A DNA stretch of 64,000 nt from positions 124,001-188,000 of the forward strand of contig NGUZ01000002.1 of assembly GCA_002154655.1 (NCBI GenBank), written 5' to 3'. Of the stretch, positions 43,496-50,947 are shown piece by piece. The notes beneath the pieces were generated by a model. The model was not told the DNA's origin, searched no databases, and saw only the letters and a list, made by a program, of their open reading frames with translations. The DNA comes from Corynebacterium kefirresidentii. Its GTDB lineage: Bacteria; Actinomycetota; Actinomycetes; Mycobacteriales; Mycobacteriaceae. Every line of letters starts with the position of its first letter. The first letter of the stretch is position 1. The position numbers were made by a program, and so were the translations under genes.

Positions 43496-44589
43496 TGGTT
43501 GAGATTACCTCCGCCACGCTTGCCGACGGCCGCGAAATCCTTTACTTCGACGACCAACCCCACCCTGACCGCGTGCTCGTTGATTCCCGCGATATCCCTA
43601 CCGTCGCCCCTGCTTCCGAGATGCGCCGGGATCCCCTGACAGGAGACTGGGTGGCCTTTGCCGCCCACCGCATGAACCGCACCTTCCTGCCACCGGCCAA
43701 TGAGAACCCGCTAGCGCCCACGCGCGAAGGCCAGCTGCCCACGGAGATCCCCAGCCCTAGCTATGACGTGGTGGTCTTTGAAAACCGCTTCCCGTCTTTT
43801 GCTACCGCTGCGGACATCGAGCACCCCGAGGAGGATAACCTGCTTGGCATGGTTCCGCGCCTTCCTGCGCGCGCCCGCTGTGAGGTGGTCTGTTTTACCG
43901 AGGATCCCGCCCTTTCTTTCAAGGATTTGCCCGAATCCCGCATTCGCACCGTTATTGAGGCGTGGGCTCATCGCACCGCCGCGTTGTCCCAGATTGACGG
44001 TGTGCAGCAGGTTTTCCCCTTTGAAAACCGCGGTGAAGAAATCGGCGTGACCCTCCAGCACCCGCACGGCCAGATTTATTCCTATCCATTCCTCTCGCCG
44101 CGCCTGCGCTCCATCGTGGATTCCGCCCGGGCCTACGACGGCGACCTCTTTCAAGATCTCCTCGATCGGGAGCGCGCCGCCGGCACCCGCATCATTGCCG
44201 AGACCGAGCACTTCACCGTCTTCGTTCCCGCCGCCGCCAAATGGCCGCTGGAAGCCATGGTTCTGCCTAACTCCGAGGTCCCTGACTTCGCTGCACTTAC
44301 CGACGCCCAACGTGCCGACCTCGCACCCTTGCTTAAGAAGCTGTACTCCGCGGTGGACCGCTTCTTTGATGGCGTGGACAAGACCCCCTATATCGCCGGC
44401 TGGACCCAGGCACCGGTGGACAAGGCACTGCGCCCAGGCATCCGCATGCACCTGCAGCTCTTTTCGCTTATGCGATCGCCCGGCCGCATGAAATACCTCG
44501 CCGGTTCCGAGTCCTCGCAGGCCGTGTGGATCAATGACACGACCCCGGAGCGCATTGCCGCCCGTTTCAAGGAGATCTGGGATGCTTAA
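43495..44589 (+). CDS. galT: Galactose-1-phosphate uridylyltransferase
   Basis: 364 residues. Swaps UMP between UDP-glucose and galactose 1-phosphate. The histidine triad HPHGQIY (189-195) holds the nucleophilic His191, and QLFSLMRSPGRMKYLAGSE is the C-terminal signature. The cysteines that bind structural zinc in E. coli are not in place, as in many actinobacterial forms. Overlaps galK by 8 bp (ATGCTTAA). Confidence 0.94.
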   Translation: MVEITSATLADGREILYFDDQPHPDRVLVDSRDIPTVAPASEMRRDPLTGDWVAFAAHRMNRTFLPPANENPLAPTREGQLPTEIPSPSYDVVVFENRFPSFATAADIEHPEEDNLLGMVPRLPARARCEVVCFTEDPALSFKDLPESRIRTVIEAWAHRTAALSQIDGVQQVFPFENRGEEIGVTLQHPHGQIYSYPFLSPRLRSIVDSARAYDGDLFQDLLDRERAAGTRIIAETEHFTVFVPAAAKWPLEAMVLPNSEVPDFAALTDAQRADLAPLLKKLYSAVDRFFDGVDKTPYIAGWTQAPVDKALRPGIRMHLQLFSLMRSPGRMKYLAGSESSQAVWINDTTPERIAARFKEIWDA

Positions 44590-45781
44590 CTGGATTGAGA
44601 CCCGTACCGATGAGGAGCTCGCTGCCGCTGCGCGCAGCCTATTCGCCACTGTCTTTCCTGACACCCCAGCACCGGCCGGGGTCTGGGCCGCACCCGGCCG
44701 CGTGAACCTCATCGGCGAGCATATCGATTACGCTGGCGGCGCCTCCATTCCTTTCGCGCTGGAGCAAAATACCGCCGTTGCTGTCGCGCCTCGCAGTGAT
44801 GGGCTTATCCGCATAGCTTCCGAATTCGACGGTTCCATCGCCCATGCGGAGGTTTCGCTCGCCGATGTTCGTCCGGGCCACCCCGCCGATTGGTCCGGCT
44901 ACGTTGCCGGCACCGTGTGGGCCGCCACCGCGGCGGGCACGCTGTCATGCACAGGCCTCGATATCGCCATCGTCTCCGACGTCCCCGTCGGCTCTGGCCT
45001 GTCTAGCTCTGCCGCCCTCGAGTGCTCCACGGCCGTGGCCGCGTATGAGCTCGCGCACGGGCATGCTCCCGATGACGCTGCTCGCGGTGAGCTGGCGCAA
45101 GCCTGTATCCGCGCCGAAAACGAGGTGGTCGGTGCCTCTACTGGTGGCTTGGACCAAAACGCCAGTCTCTTTGGCCAGCGCGGTAAGGCCCTCTTTTTGG
45201 ATTTTTCCACCGGCGCCGTCGAGCGCGTGCCTTTCAATATCGAGGCCCAAGACATGGTGCTGCTCATCGCGGACACCAATGCCCCGCACACGCTTTCCGA
45301 CGGCCAATACGCCTCCCGCCGCGGCATCATCGACGCCGTCCAATCTGCCGCCGGTTACTCCATCCGCGAGATCTCGAATGCCGTGGACTTTGCCGCCACC
45401 GTCAATCCCGCCGAGGCGGAACTCTATCGCCGCCGCGTGCACCACGTGGTGGAAGAAACCAACCGGACCCTAGATGCCGCTACCGCGCTGGCATCTTCCG
45501 ATCTAGATACATTCCGGCGTCTTATGCGCGAGAGCCACATCTCTCTGCGCGACCTTTATGAGGTCACCACTCCGGAGCTCGACTCCGCTTTTACCGCGGC
45601 CGGCGAGCTGGGCGCTCGCATGACCGGTGGTGGTTTCGGCGGCGCGGTTATCGCGCTCATCCCGCACTCCTCCGTCGAGTCCACCGCGCAGGCCATTCAT
45701 GATGCTGCGGTTTCGCGCGGCTTTCCGGAACCTACCTTCTTGGTTGCGCGTCCGGGAGATGGCGCCCGCCGCCTCGCCTAA
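44582..45781 (+). CDS. galK: Galactokinase
   Basis: 399 residues. GHMP kinase that makes galactose 1-phosphate. PGRVNLIGEHIDYAGG (39-54) is the galactokinase signature, VPVGSGLSSSAALE (about 136-149) the ATP loop, and RMTGGGFGGAVIAL the C-terminal motif. Last gene of the Leloir operon; galE is not present in the window, so UDP-galactose must be recycled elsewhere. Confidence 0.95.
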   Translation: MLNWIETRTDEELAAAARSLFATVFPDTPAPAGVWAAPGRVNLIGEHIDYAGGASIPFALEQNTAVAVAPRSDGLIRIASEFDGSIAHAEVSLADVRPGHPADWSGYVAGTVWAATAAGTLSCTGLDIAIVSDVPVGSGLSSSAALECSTAVAAYELAHGHAPDDAARGELAQACIRAENEVVGASTGGLDQNASLFGQRGKALFLDFSTGAVERVPFNIEAQDMVLLIADTNAPHTLSDGQYASRRGIIDAVQSAAGYSIREISNAVDFAATVNPAEAELYRRRVHHVVEETNRTLDAATALASSDLDTFRRLMRESHISLRDLYEVTTPELDSAFTAAGELGARMTGGGFGGAVIALIPHSSVESTAQAIHDAAVSRGFPEPTFLVARPGDGARRLA

Positions 45782-45847
45782 CTCCGCGGCCCGGCTCGGC
45801 TTAGCCGCGACCCTCCCAGTGCGCCTCTTGTCGTTGGGTCCATACTG

Positions 45848-45920
45848 ATCAGGCTGATCTGAAGGCCGGGCCGCCTCAGATCGGCCTTAACTCCCTCAAT
45901 TCGGCCTGATCAGATCAGCC
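45848..45920. terminator. Imperfect inverted repeat between galK and RNase H gene
   Basis: GGCTGATCTGA-AGGCCG (45852-45868) pairs with CGGCCTGATCAGATCAGCC (45902-45920) allowing a 2-base bulge. It lies between convergent genes and could end both transcripts, though no T-run is present. Confidence 0.45.
45895..45912 (+). repeat. 18-bp direct repeat, copy 1
   Basis: CTCAATTCGGCCTGATCA. The second copy (one base different) is at 47120-47137. The two flank the RNase H-like gene at 45942-46985. Confidence 0.7.
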
Positions 45921-45941
45921 CCAAAGCCCTAAGCGTTCGGG

Positions 45942-46985
45942 TCACAACGCCAAGAGAGCTTTCTGGATCCCCTCGCGCAGAGTCTCGCGAGACTGCTTCA
46001 TCGGATGCGCAATCGCGCGCAACCCCATGTACGCAATCTGGTCGGCCGCCCGATTCAGCGGATCACCCGCATGCCCAAGTACACGGCGAATGTCGACCTC
46101 GCATTGGCCTTGGATATCGCCCCAAGCTTGCTGGAATCGGGACCGCGCACCCGAAGACACCCCTCGCCACGTGCGCCCCGGCCGCGATGCTTTAGAGCCG
46201 CGCTTATGCACAATCTGCTCGACCGCCTCCAAAGCGGCTACGGAATCGGACTCAATAACCGCCTTGCGCGCACCCACCTTGAGCAGGTATTTCAGCGCGA
46301 GCGTCAGTGCTTCGAGCTCGAGCTCATCCGTGCTCGCCTTGGTTTCTCGAGTTCGTAACCGGTAGTCGCCGTTGCCCGCAACGAAGCACATCGACCCCTT
46401 GAATACGGTATCCGAGGAAGCGTCGGTGGCTATGCGAACCACGTCGCCCTTGGACCATGAGGAGGCGCGCGAGAAGTTCGGCCACCAGTGTGCTTTCGGC
46501 GTCTCTACCTGTGCCGCTTGCTTCTTTTTCGGTGCCTCACCCATCTTGCGCGCCTTCCGTGCGGTAAGGCCGGCTTGTTTTCGGCGCACGGAGCTCGCGC
46601 TCTTCGAAGCCCTATTTTCTTCCGCAAAGCTTCCCGTCACCGTGAAACCGTCTGCCGTGAGTGCCGCTCGCAACGCATTCTGCCTGCGACCAGTGACAAT
46701 CCACACCCGTCCGTCGAGTCCCTTGAGTGCGCGTTTGACCTCCCGTACGGCGATATCGACGATATCGCCCTTCTTCGTCTGGCCGCGGCGCACAAAACGC
46801 GTCTGCTTAGTATTGACTGCGATGACCCAGCCTTCGATGGTGCCGTTGGGGGCGGAATCCCAGCGCTCGTCCCAGAGCGCGACCGCAACATGGATTGGTG
46901 CCGAGACCATGTCCGAGGTGATCTTGCGGGTACCGTAGGTGCGCGATTGCGTACCGGTAAGTTCTGAGAGCTCGATGGGTTCCAT
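45942..46985 (-). CDS. RNase H-like domain protein with extra N-terminal region
   Basis: 347 residues. The C-terminal half is an RNase HI fold with the acidic set in order: Asp188 (IATDASS), Glu223 or 225 (ELELEAL), Asp247 (IESDS) and Asp315 (NRAADQIA), plus GHAGDPLN before it. RNA of RNA-DNA hybrids is the expected target. The N-terminal 120 residues look like a second, degenerate alpha/beta domain, linked by a Lys/Arg-rich segment (125-160) that may bind nucleic acid. It is more than twice as long as ordinary RnhA, so not simply the housekeeping enzyme. Confidence 0.78.
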   Translation of the reverse strand: MEPIELSELTGTQSRTYGTRKITSDMVSAPIHVAVALWDERWDSAPNGTIEGWVIAVNTKQTRFVRRGQTKKGDIVDIAVREVKRALKGLDGRVWIVTGRRQNALRAALTADGFTVTGSFAEENRASKSASSVRRKQAGLTARKARKMGEAPKKKQAAQVETPKAHWWPNFSRASSWSKGDVVRIATDASSDTVFKGSMCFVAGNGDYRLRTRETKASTDELELEALTLALKYLLKVGARKAVIESDSVAALEAVEQIVHKRGSKASRPGRTWRGVSSGARSRFQQAWGDIQGQCEVDIRRVLGHAGDPLNRAADQIAYMGLRAIAHPMKQSRETLREGIQKALLAL

Positions 46986-47119
46986 TATCTCTAGTAAAGC
47001 ACGGTTAACCGCGCTGCTGAATTATCCCCCCACACCACCGCATTGAACTACTTCCCCTTAGGTCGAATGTGACCGAGCCGATCTGAGCACAACCCGCCCT
47101 CAACTCAGCCTCAACGCTC

Positions 47120-47137
47120 TCAATTCGGCCCGATCAC
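47120..47137 (+). repeat. 18-bp direct repeat, copy 2
   Basis: CTCAATTCGGCCCGATCA, matching copy 1 (45895-45912) at 17 of 18 positions. The intergenic stretch 46986-47237 around it contains no gene. Confidence 0.7.
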
Positions 47138-47237
47138 CTTGGACCTAAAGTTCCGCCTCTCACTTAAGATCCTCGGAAATTCACCTTCCTGAGCCCCATG
47201 ACGCGTGTTCCGCCCCTCCAGCAGTGAAGATGAAACC

Positions 47238-48140
47238 ATGATTACAGATCACTTCATCAACCTTCGTTACGCCGGAGCCGAAAGTCCGCACCACTTAGCC
47301 CTCCAGTGCGGTGAGCTCACCCAGATAGCGCCCTGGGTCGCCGTTCCCACGGCCATCTGGAGGCAATGGGTGCGCCATAAACAACAATTCGCCAAAGTAG
47401 TCGCTGCCGGGTGGAGCACCCACCGCGCCGTCCTCATCAGTAAATCGGCCGCGCGGCTGTGGGGAATGTGGGTAATTTCCAGGAAAGGGGAGGAGGTGGA
47501 GTTAGCGGTGCCTTCGGGAAGCGTTCCCCCACGCAGGCTCACCGCGAAGGGCTATCGGTACCGCCGGGTAAAGTCCCTCCAGGAATCCACGGTGACGGTA
47601 GCAGGTGTGCGCACCACGCATCCCGCCCGCACCTGCCTCGAAATCGCCCGGCTACACGGCTTCCCAGATGGCCTGGTAGCTACCGATTCTGCTCTCAGGC
47701 AACACGGCGTCACCACCTATGACTTGCGCGAAGAACTGGCAAGAATGCAGCGCACTAGGGGACAAGCAGCCATGCGTAAGGTTATCGAGCACGCGTATGG
47801 CGGATCGGAATCGCCCTATGAGTCCTATCTGCGAGCCCTCATTATCGAGCGTTTCCCGCAGGTGAAAATTGAGCCGCAGAAACCGCTGCTCGGGAAGTAT
47901 CGGGCGGATCTCTGTCTCGATGGCTGGCTGGTGGTCGAGGTCGATGGCGATGCCAAATATGACGGTACCTACGGCAAGGAGCCCGTCCACGTGGTCAAGC
48001 AACAGATAAAAAGGCAGCGAGCGCTAGAAAACCGCGGATACGTGGTGCTGCGCTTTGGTTCCAGCGAGGTGAAAGCGTCGGACGAGGCATTGCGGATAAT
48101 CGCTAGCCACTTGGGAAAACGCGGCAGGAAAGTAGCCTAG
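47238..48140 (+). CDS. DUF559 (Vsr-like) domain protein
   Basis: 300 residues from ATG 47238 (weak SD; a GTG at 47205 is an alternative). The C-terminal 110 residues match the DUF559 fold, related to very-short-patch-repair and restriction endonucleases: SPYESYLRALII, YRADLCLDGWLVVEVDGDAKY, RALENRGYVVLRF. The N-terminal part (about 60-150) resembles the AbiEi-like winged-helix section often fused to DUF559 in actinobacteria. Nuclease activity is likely from the E-x-D-G pattern but unproven. Its role is unknown. Confidence 0.75.
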   Translation: MITDHFINLRYAGAESPHHLALQCGELTQIAPWVAVPTAIWRQWVRHKQQFAKVVAAGWSTHRAVLISKSAARLWGMWVISRKGEEVELAVPSGSVPPRRLTAKGYRYRRVKSLQESTVTVAGVRTTHPARTCLEIARLHGFPDGLVATDSALRQHGVTTYDLREELARMQRTRGQAAMRKVIEHAYGGSESPYESYLRALIIERFPQVKIEPQKPLLGKYRADLCLDGWLVVEVDGDAKYDGTYGKEPVHVVKQQIKRQRALENRGYVVLRFGSSEVKASDEALRIIASHLGKRGRKVA

Positions 48141-48173
48141 ATCACCCCCGCGCCACCCCACAAAGCATAAAAG

Positions 48174-48184
48174 TTGTTGAACAA
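48174..48184. promoter_or_regulatory. Operator-like palindrome before the NRAMP-type gene
   Basis: TTGTTGAACAA, perfectly symmetric about its central base, 73 bp before the transporter start. The identical 11 bases occur at 55055-55065 before the ycsF start. The form TTGTNNNACAA is what FadR/FCD-type GntR regulators bind, and such a regulator is encoded at 50259-50885. Confidence 0.75.
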
Positions 48185-48256
48185 AAGGCATAGCAACCCT
48201 TAAGATGATGCGCATCACAAATTAAATGCGACCTGCATCACGAAAGGTGAAAACTA

Positions 48257-49492
48257 GTGAGTGCTGAGACATCACACGCCACTCCGGCGCGGGCGGAGGA
48301 TAAGACCCCGCCAAAGGGCCTCGGCGCCATGGCCGGTGCCATGTTCCTCATGGCCACCTCCGCCATCGGTCCGGGATTTTTGACCCAGACCTCGGTCTTT
48401 ACCGTGCAGATGGGGGCTTCTTTCGCGTTTGCGATTATGCTGTCCATCCTCGTTGACATTGCCATCCAGCTCAATGTGTGGCGAGTGCTGTGTGTAAGTG
48501 GCATGCGCGCAAATACCTTGGGCAATACAGTACTTCCTGGCTTGGGCTGGGTTCTTGCCGTATTCGTCTTTATCGGCGGCGCGGTCTTCAATATTGGCAA
48601 TATCGCCGGTTCGGGCCTCGGTATCAACGCGATGCTGGGCATCGATGCGCGCATCGGCGGCGTCATCGCCGCAGCTATCGCCGTCTTTATCTTCCTCTCC
48701 CGCAAAGCCGGCATGGCACTTGACCGCCTTGTTGCTGTCCTCGGTGCGGTCATGATCCTGCTCATGCTCTACGTCGCGGTGGTCAGCCAACCACCGGTGG
48801 GCGAGGCGCTAAAGAATGCCGTCGCGCCAGGCGAGATTGACTTCTTCGTCATTACCACCATCATCGGTGGCACCGTGGGCGGCTATATCACTTTTGCCGG
48901 CGCGCACCGACTCATTGATTCTGGCCACACCGGCGTGGAAAACGTCAAGAACATTACCTATACCTCGGTCAGCGGCATCGTGGTCACCGGCATCATGCGC
49001 ATGCTCCTCTTCTTGGCGGTGCTCGGCGTGGTAGCTACTGGGGTGGCGCTCTCCGATGACAACACCGCGGCCGATGCGTTCTACCATGCCGCCGGCGAGT
49101 TTGGCCTGCGTGCCTTCGGCGTAGTCCTCTTCGCTGCCGGTTTGTCCTCCGTTATCGGTGCGGCCTATACCTCGGTGTCCTTTGTGACCTCCCAGGAGAC
49201 CTCGACGCGCACCCGCAATATCCTCACCATCATCTTCATTGTGGTGTGCACGGTGGTCTTCGTGGCCATTAACTCCGCTCCGCAGAAGCTGCTCATCTTC
49301 GCTGGTGCCATTAACGGTCTTATCCTGCCCATTGGCTTTGCCCTCGTGATGTGGGTGGCCTGGCGCCGCCGCGACCTTTTGCATGGCTATAAGTACCCCA
49401 AGTGGCTTCTGGTCATTGGCTCCTTGGCGTGGATACTGACCATCTTTATCGGTTTCAAGGCCTTTTCCGGCATTACCGAACTATGGGCTTAA
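48257..49492 (+). CDS. NRAMP-fold transporter without the metal-binding motifs (YcsG type)
   Basis: 411 residues from GTG with SD GAAAGG, about 11 membrane segments. The overall sequence is NRAMP-like, but the segment-1 DPGN motif that binds Mn/Fe reads GPGF (38-41), and the segment-6 MPH motif is absent (TFAGAHRLIDSG, 212-223). B. subtilis ycsG, also NRAMP-like, sits in the ycsF-ycsG-ycsI-kip operon, whose other members occur here. Import of an organic substrate such as 5-oxoproline is therefore more likely than metal uptake; that is inference. It is coupled to the next gene (TAATG). Confidence 0.82.
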   Translation: MSAETSHATPARAEDKTPPKGLGAMAGAMFLMATSAIGPGFLTQTSVFTVQMGASFAFAIMLSILVDIAIQLNVWRVLCVSGMRANTLGNTVLPGLGWVLAVFVFIGGAVFNIGNIAGSGLGINAMLGIDARIGGVIAAAIAVFIFLSRKAGMALDRLVAVLGAVMILLMLYVAVVSQPPVGEALKNAVAPGEIDFFVITTIIGGTVGGYITFAGAHRLIDSGHTGVENVKNITYTSVSGIVVTGIMRMLLFLAVLGVVATGVALSDDNTAADAFYHAAGEFGLRAFGVVLFAAGLSSVIGAAYTSVSFVTSQETSTRTRNILTIIFIVVCTVVFVAINSAPQKLLIFAGAINGLILPIGFALVMWVAWRRRDLLHGYKYPKWLLVIGSLAWILTIFIGFKAFSGITELWA

Positions 49493-50262
49493 TGCGGACC
49501 CCGGAGCAGGTGCGCGAGTATGCGCGCACCCATGAAATGGCCACCACCGCTGGGCATGCCCGTGGCTTTATGCAGGCTAACCTGTTAGCCGTGCCGCAGG
49601 AATATGCCTTTGATTTTCTGCTTTTTGCCCAGCGCAATCCCAAGCCGTGCCCAATTGTGGGCGTGCTAGAGGCGGGGCAGTACACCTCCGAGCTACTTCC
49701 AGGTGGAGATATCCGCACCGATATCCCCGCCTACCGCATCTTTGAAAACGGTGAGCACAGTGCCACGCTTGGCGACGCCACCTCGTACTACACCCCAGAC
49801 ATGGTCAGCTTCCTTATCGGCTGCTCCTTTACCTTTGAAACTGCCCTGCAGGATAACGGCATAGAGGTCGCGCACATTGCCCAGCAGCGCAATGTTCCGA
49901 TGTTCAAGACCTCGATTCCTACCACCCCGGCCGGGGTCTTTTCCGGACCCATGGTGGTGTCCATGCGGCCGATTCCGGCCGCACAAGTCTCCGATGCCGT
50001 GCGCATTACCTCCCGCTACCCTTCGGTTCATGGCGCCCCAGTGCACGTAGGTGACCCAGCGGCCATCGGCATTGCGGATCTCTCGTGCCCAGACTTTGGC
50101 GAGCCGGTAGAAGTACCAGACGGTTGCCTACCGGTCTTTTGGGCCTGTGGTGTCACCCCACAGGCCATCGTGATGGAATCCAAGCCGCGCCTGGCTATCA
50201 CGCACGCGCCGGGGCAAATGTTGGTGACAAATGCCCGTGATCAAGATTTTCTCATTCCTTAA
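49492..50262 (+). CDS. DUF1445 putative hydro-lyase (YcsI / D-glutamate cyclase family)
   Basis: 256 residues from ATG 49492, overlapping the transporter stop by one base. Family sequence is clear: ARGFMQANLLAVPQEYAFDFLLFAQRNPKPCP, DIRTDIPAYRIF, GCSFTFE, FWACGVTPQA and the closing ITHAPGQMLVTN. The mammalian relative (DGLUCY) cyclises D-glutamate to 5-oxo-D-proline, which fits the oxoprolinase genes beside it. It ends tail-to-tail with the GntR gene, sharing the bases TTAA for both stops. Confidence 0.85.
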   Translation: MRTPEQVREYARTHEMATTAGHARGFMQANLLAVPQEYAFDFLLFAQRNPKPCPIVGVLEAGQYTSELLPGGDIRTDIPAYRIFENGEHSATLGDATSYYTPDMVSFLIGCSFTFETALQDNGIEVAHIAQQRNVPMFKTSIPTTPAGVFSGPMVVSMRPIPAAQVSDAVRITSRYPSVHGAPVHVGDPAAIGIADLSCPDFGEPVEVPDGCLPVFWACGVTPQAIVMESKPRLAITHAPGQMLVTNARDQDFLIP

Positions 50263-50885
50263 TCCTCGAGCACGGCGAGGATCTTGCCGCACGTATTCAT
50301 GAGGCTGTCATGCGCAAGCGTGGCAGCCTCATCGCGTTTTCCATCTGCGATGAGCGTGGCCAAGGTGATATTTCCTTGAATATGGTCCGCATGTAGTTGC
50401 GGGTAGCGCGGGATGGCCAAGAGGAAGGTAAGCCGCATGCGGGCGAGTAGATTATCCATCTGCTCATTTAGAGTGGGGGAGCCTAGCGCGGCCACCAGTG
50501 TGCGGTGGAAGCGCTGATTGATGGCGGAGACTTCCTGGTGCTCGCCGCGCGCCGCGTAGTCGAACGCAGAGGAAGTGAGGGTGACGAGTGAGGGGGCGTC
50601 TTCAAAAGCGCCCCAACGTACCGCCGCCGGTTCGATGGCCGCGCGGGCGGCGAAGAGATCACGGATATAGTCTGCATCTGGCATTGCGAGGAAGACACCC
50701 CGGTTAGGGATGCGCTCGACAATGCGCTCCGCGGCGAGCCTGGTGAAGGACTCACGCAGGGTATTGCGCGAGCAATTGAAGCGTTCGGCTGCCTTGACCT
50801 CGCTGAGACGCTCGCCGGGCTGGAATTCGCCTGCGGAAATGGCCTCGCGCAACGCGGAGGCGACAGACTGGGAAAGCATGCTCAC
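50259..50885 (-). CDS. GntR-family regulator, FCD (FadR) subfamily
   Basis: 208 residues. N-terminal winged helix (VASALREAISAGEFQPGERLSEVKAAERF), then an all-helical FCD ligand domain with metal-binding His and Asp positions (NQRFHRTLV, HDSLM). GTG 50885 is given; ATG 50879 is also possible, since TACAGT lies 7 bases before it. It sits at the end of the minus-strand operon and faces the transporter pair. The shared palindromes at 48174 and 55055 make it the probable regulator of both units. Confidence 0.87.
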   Translation of the reverse strand: MSMLSQSVASALREAISAGEFQPGERLSEVKAAERFNCSRNTLRESFTRLAAERIVERIPNRGVFLAMPDADYIRDLFAARAAIEPAAVRWGAFEDAPSLVTLTSSAFDYAARGEHQEVSAINQRFHRTLVAALGSPTLNEQMDNLLARMRLTFLLAIPRYPQLHADHIQGNITLATLIADGKRDEAATLAHDSLMNTCGKILAVLED

Positions 50886-50947
50886 AACTGTACTAAAACG
50901 TTGTGCAACTCACATTGAATATGGGGTGCGCAACCACTACACGAGCA

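Noticed and set aside
47205..47237. Earlier GTG start for the DUF559 protein
   Set aside because: No SD and no conserved sequence in the added 11 residues; left as an alternative only.
48257..49492. Manganese transporter MntH
   Set aside because: The fold fits, but both metal-coordinating motifs are absent and the genetic context is oxoproline metabolism.
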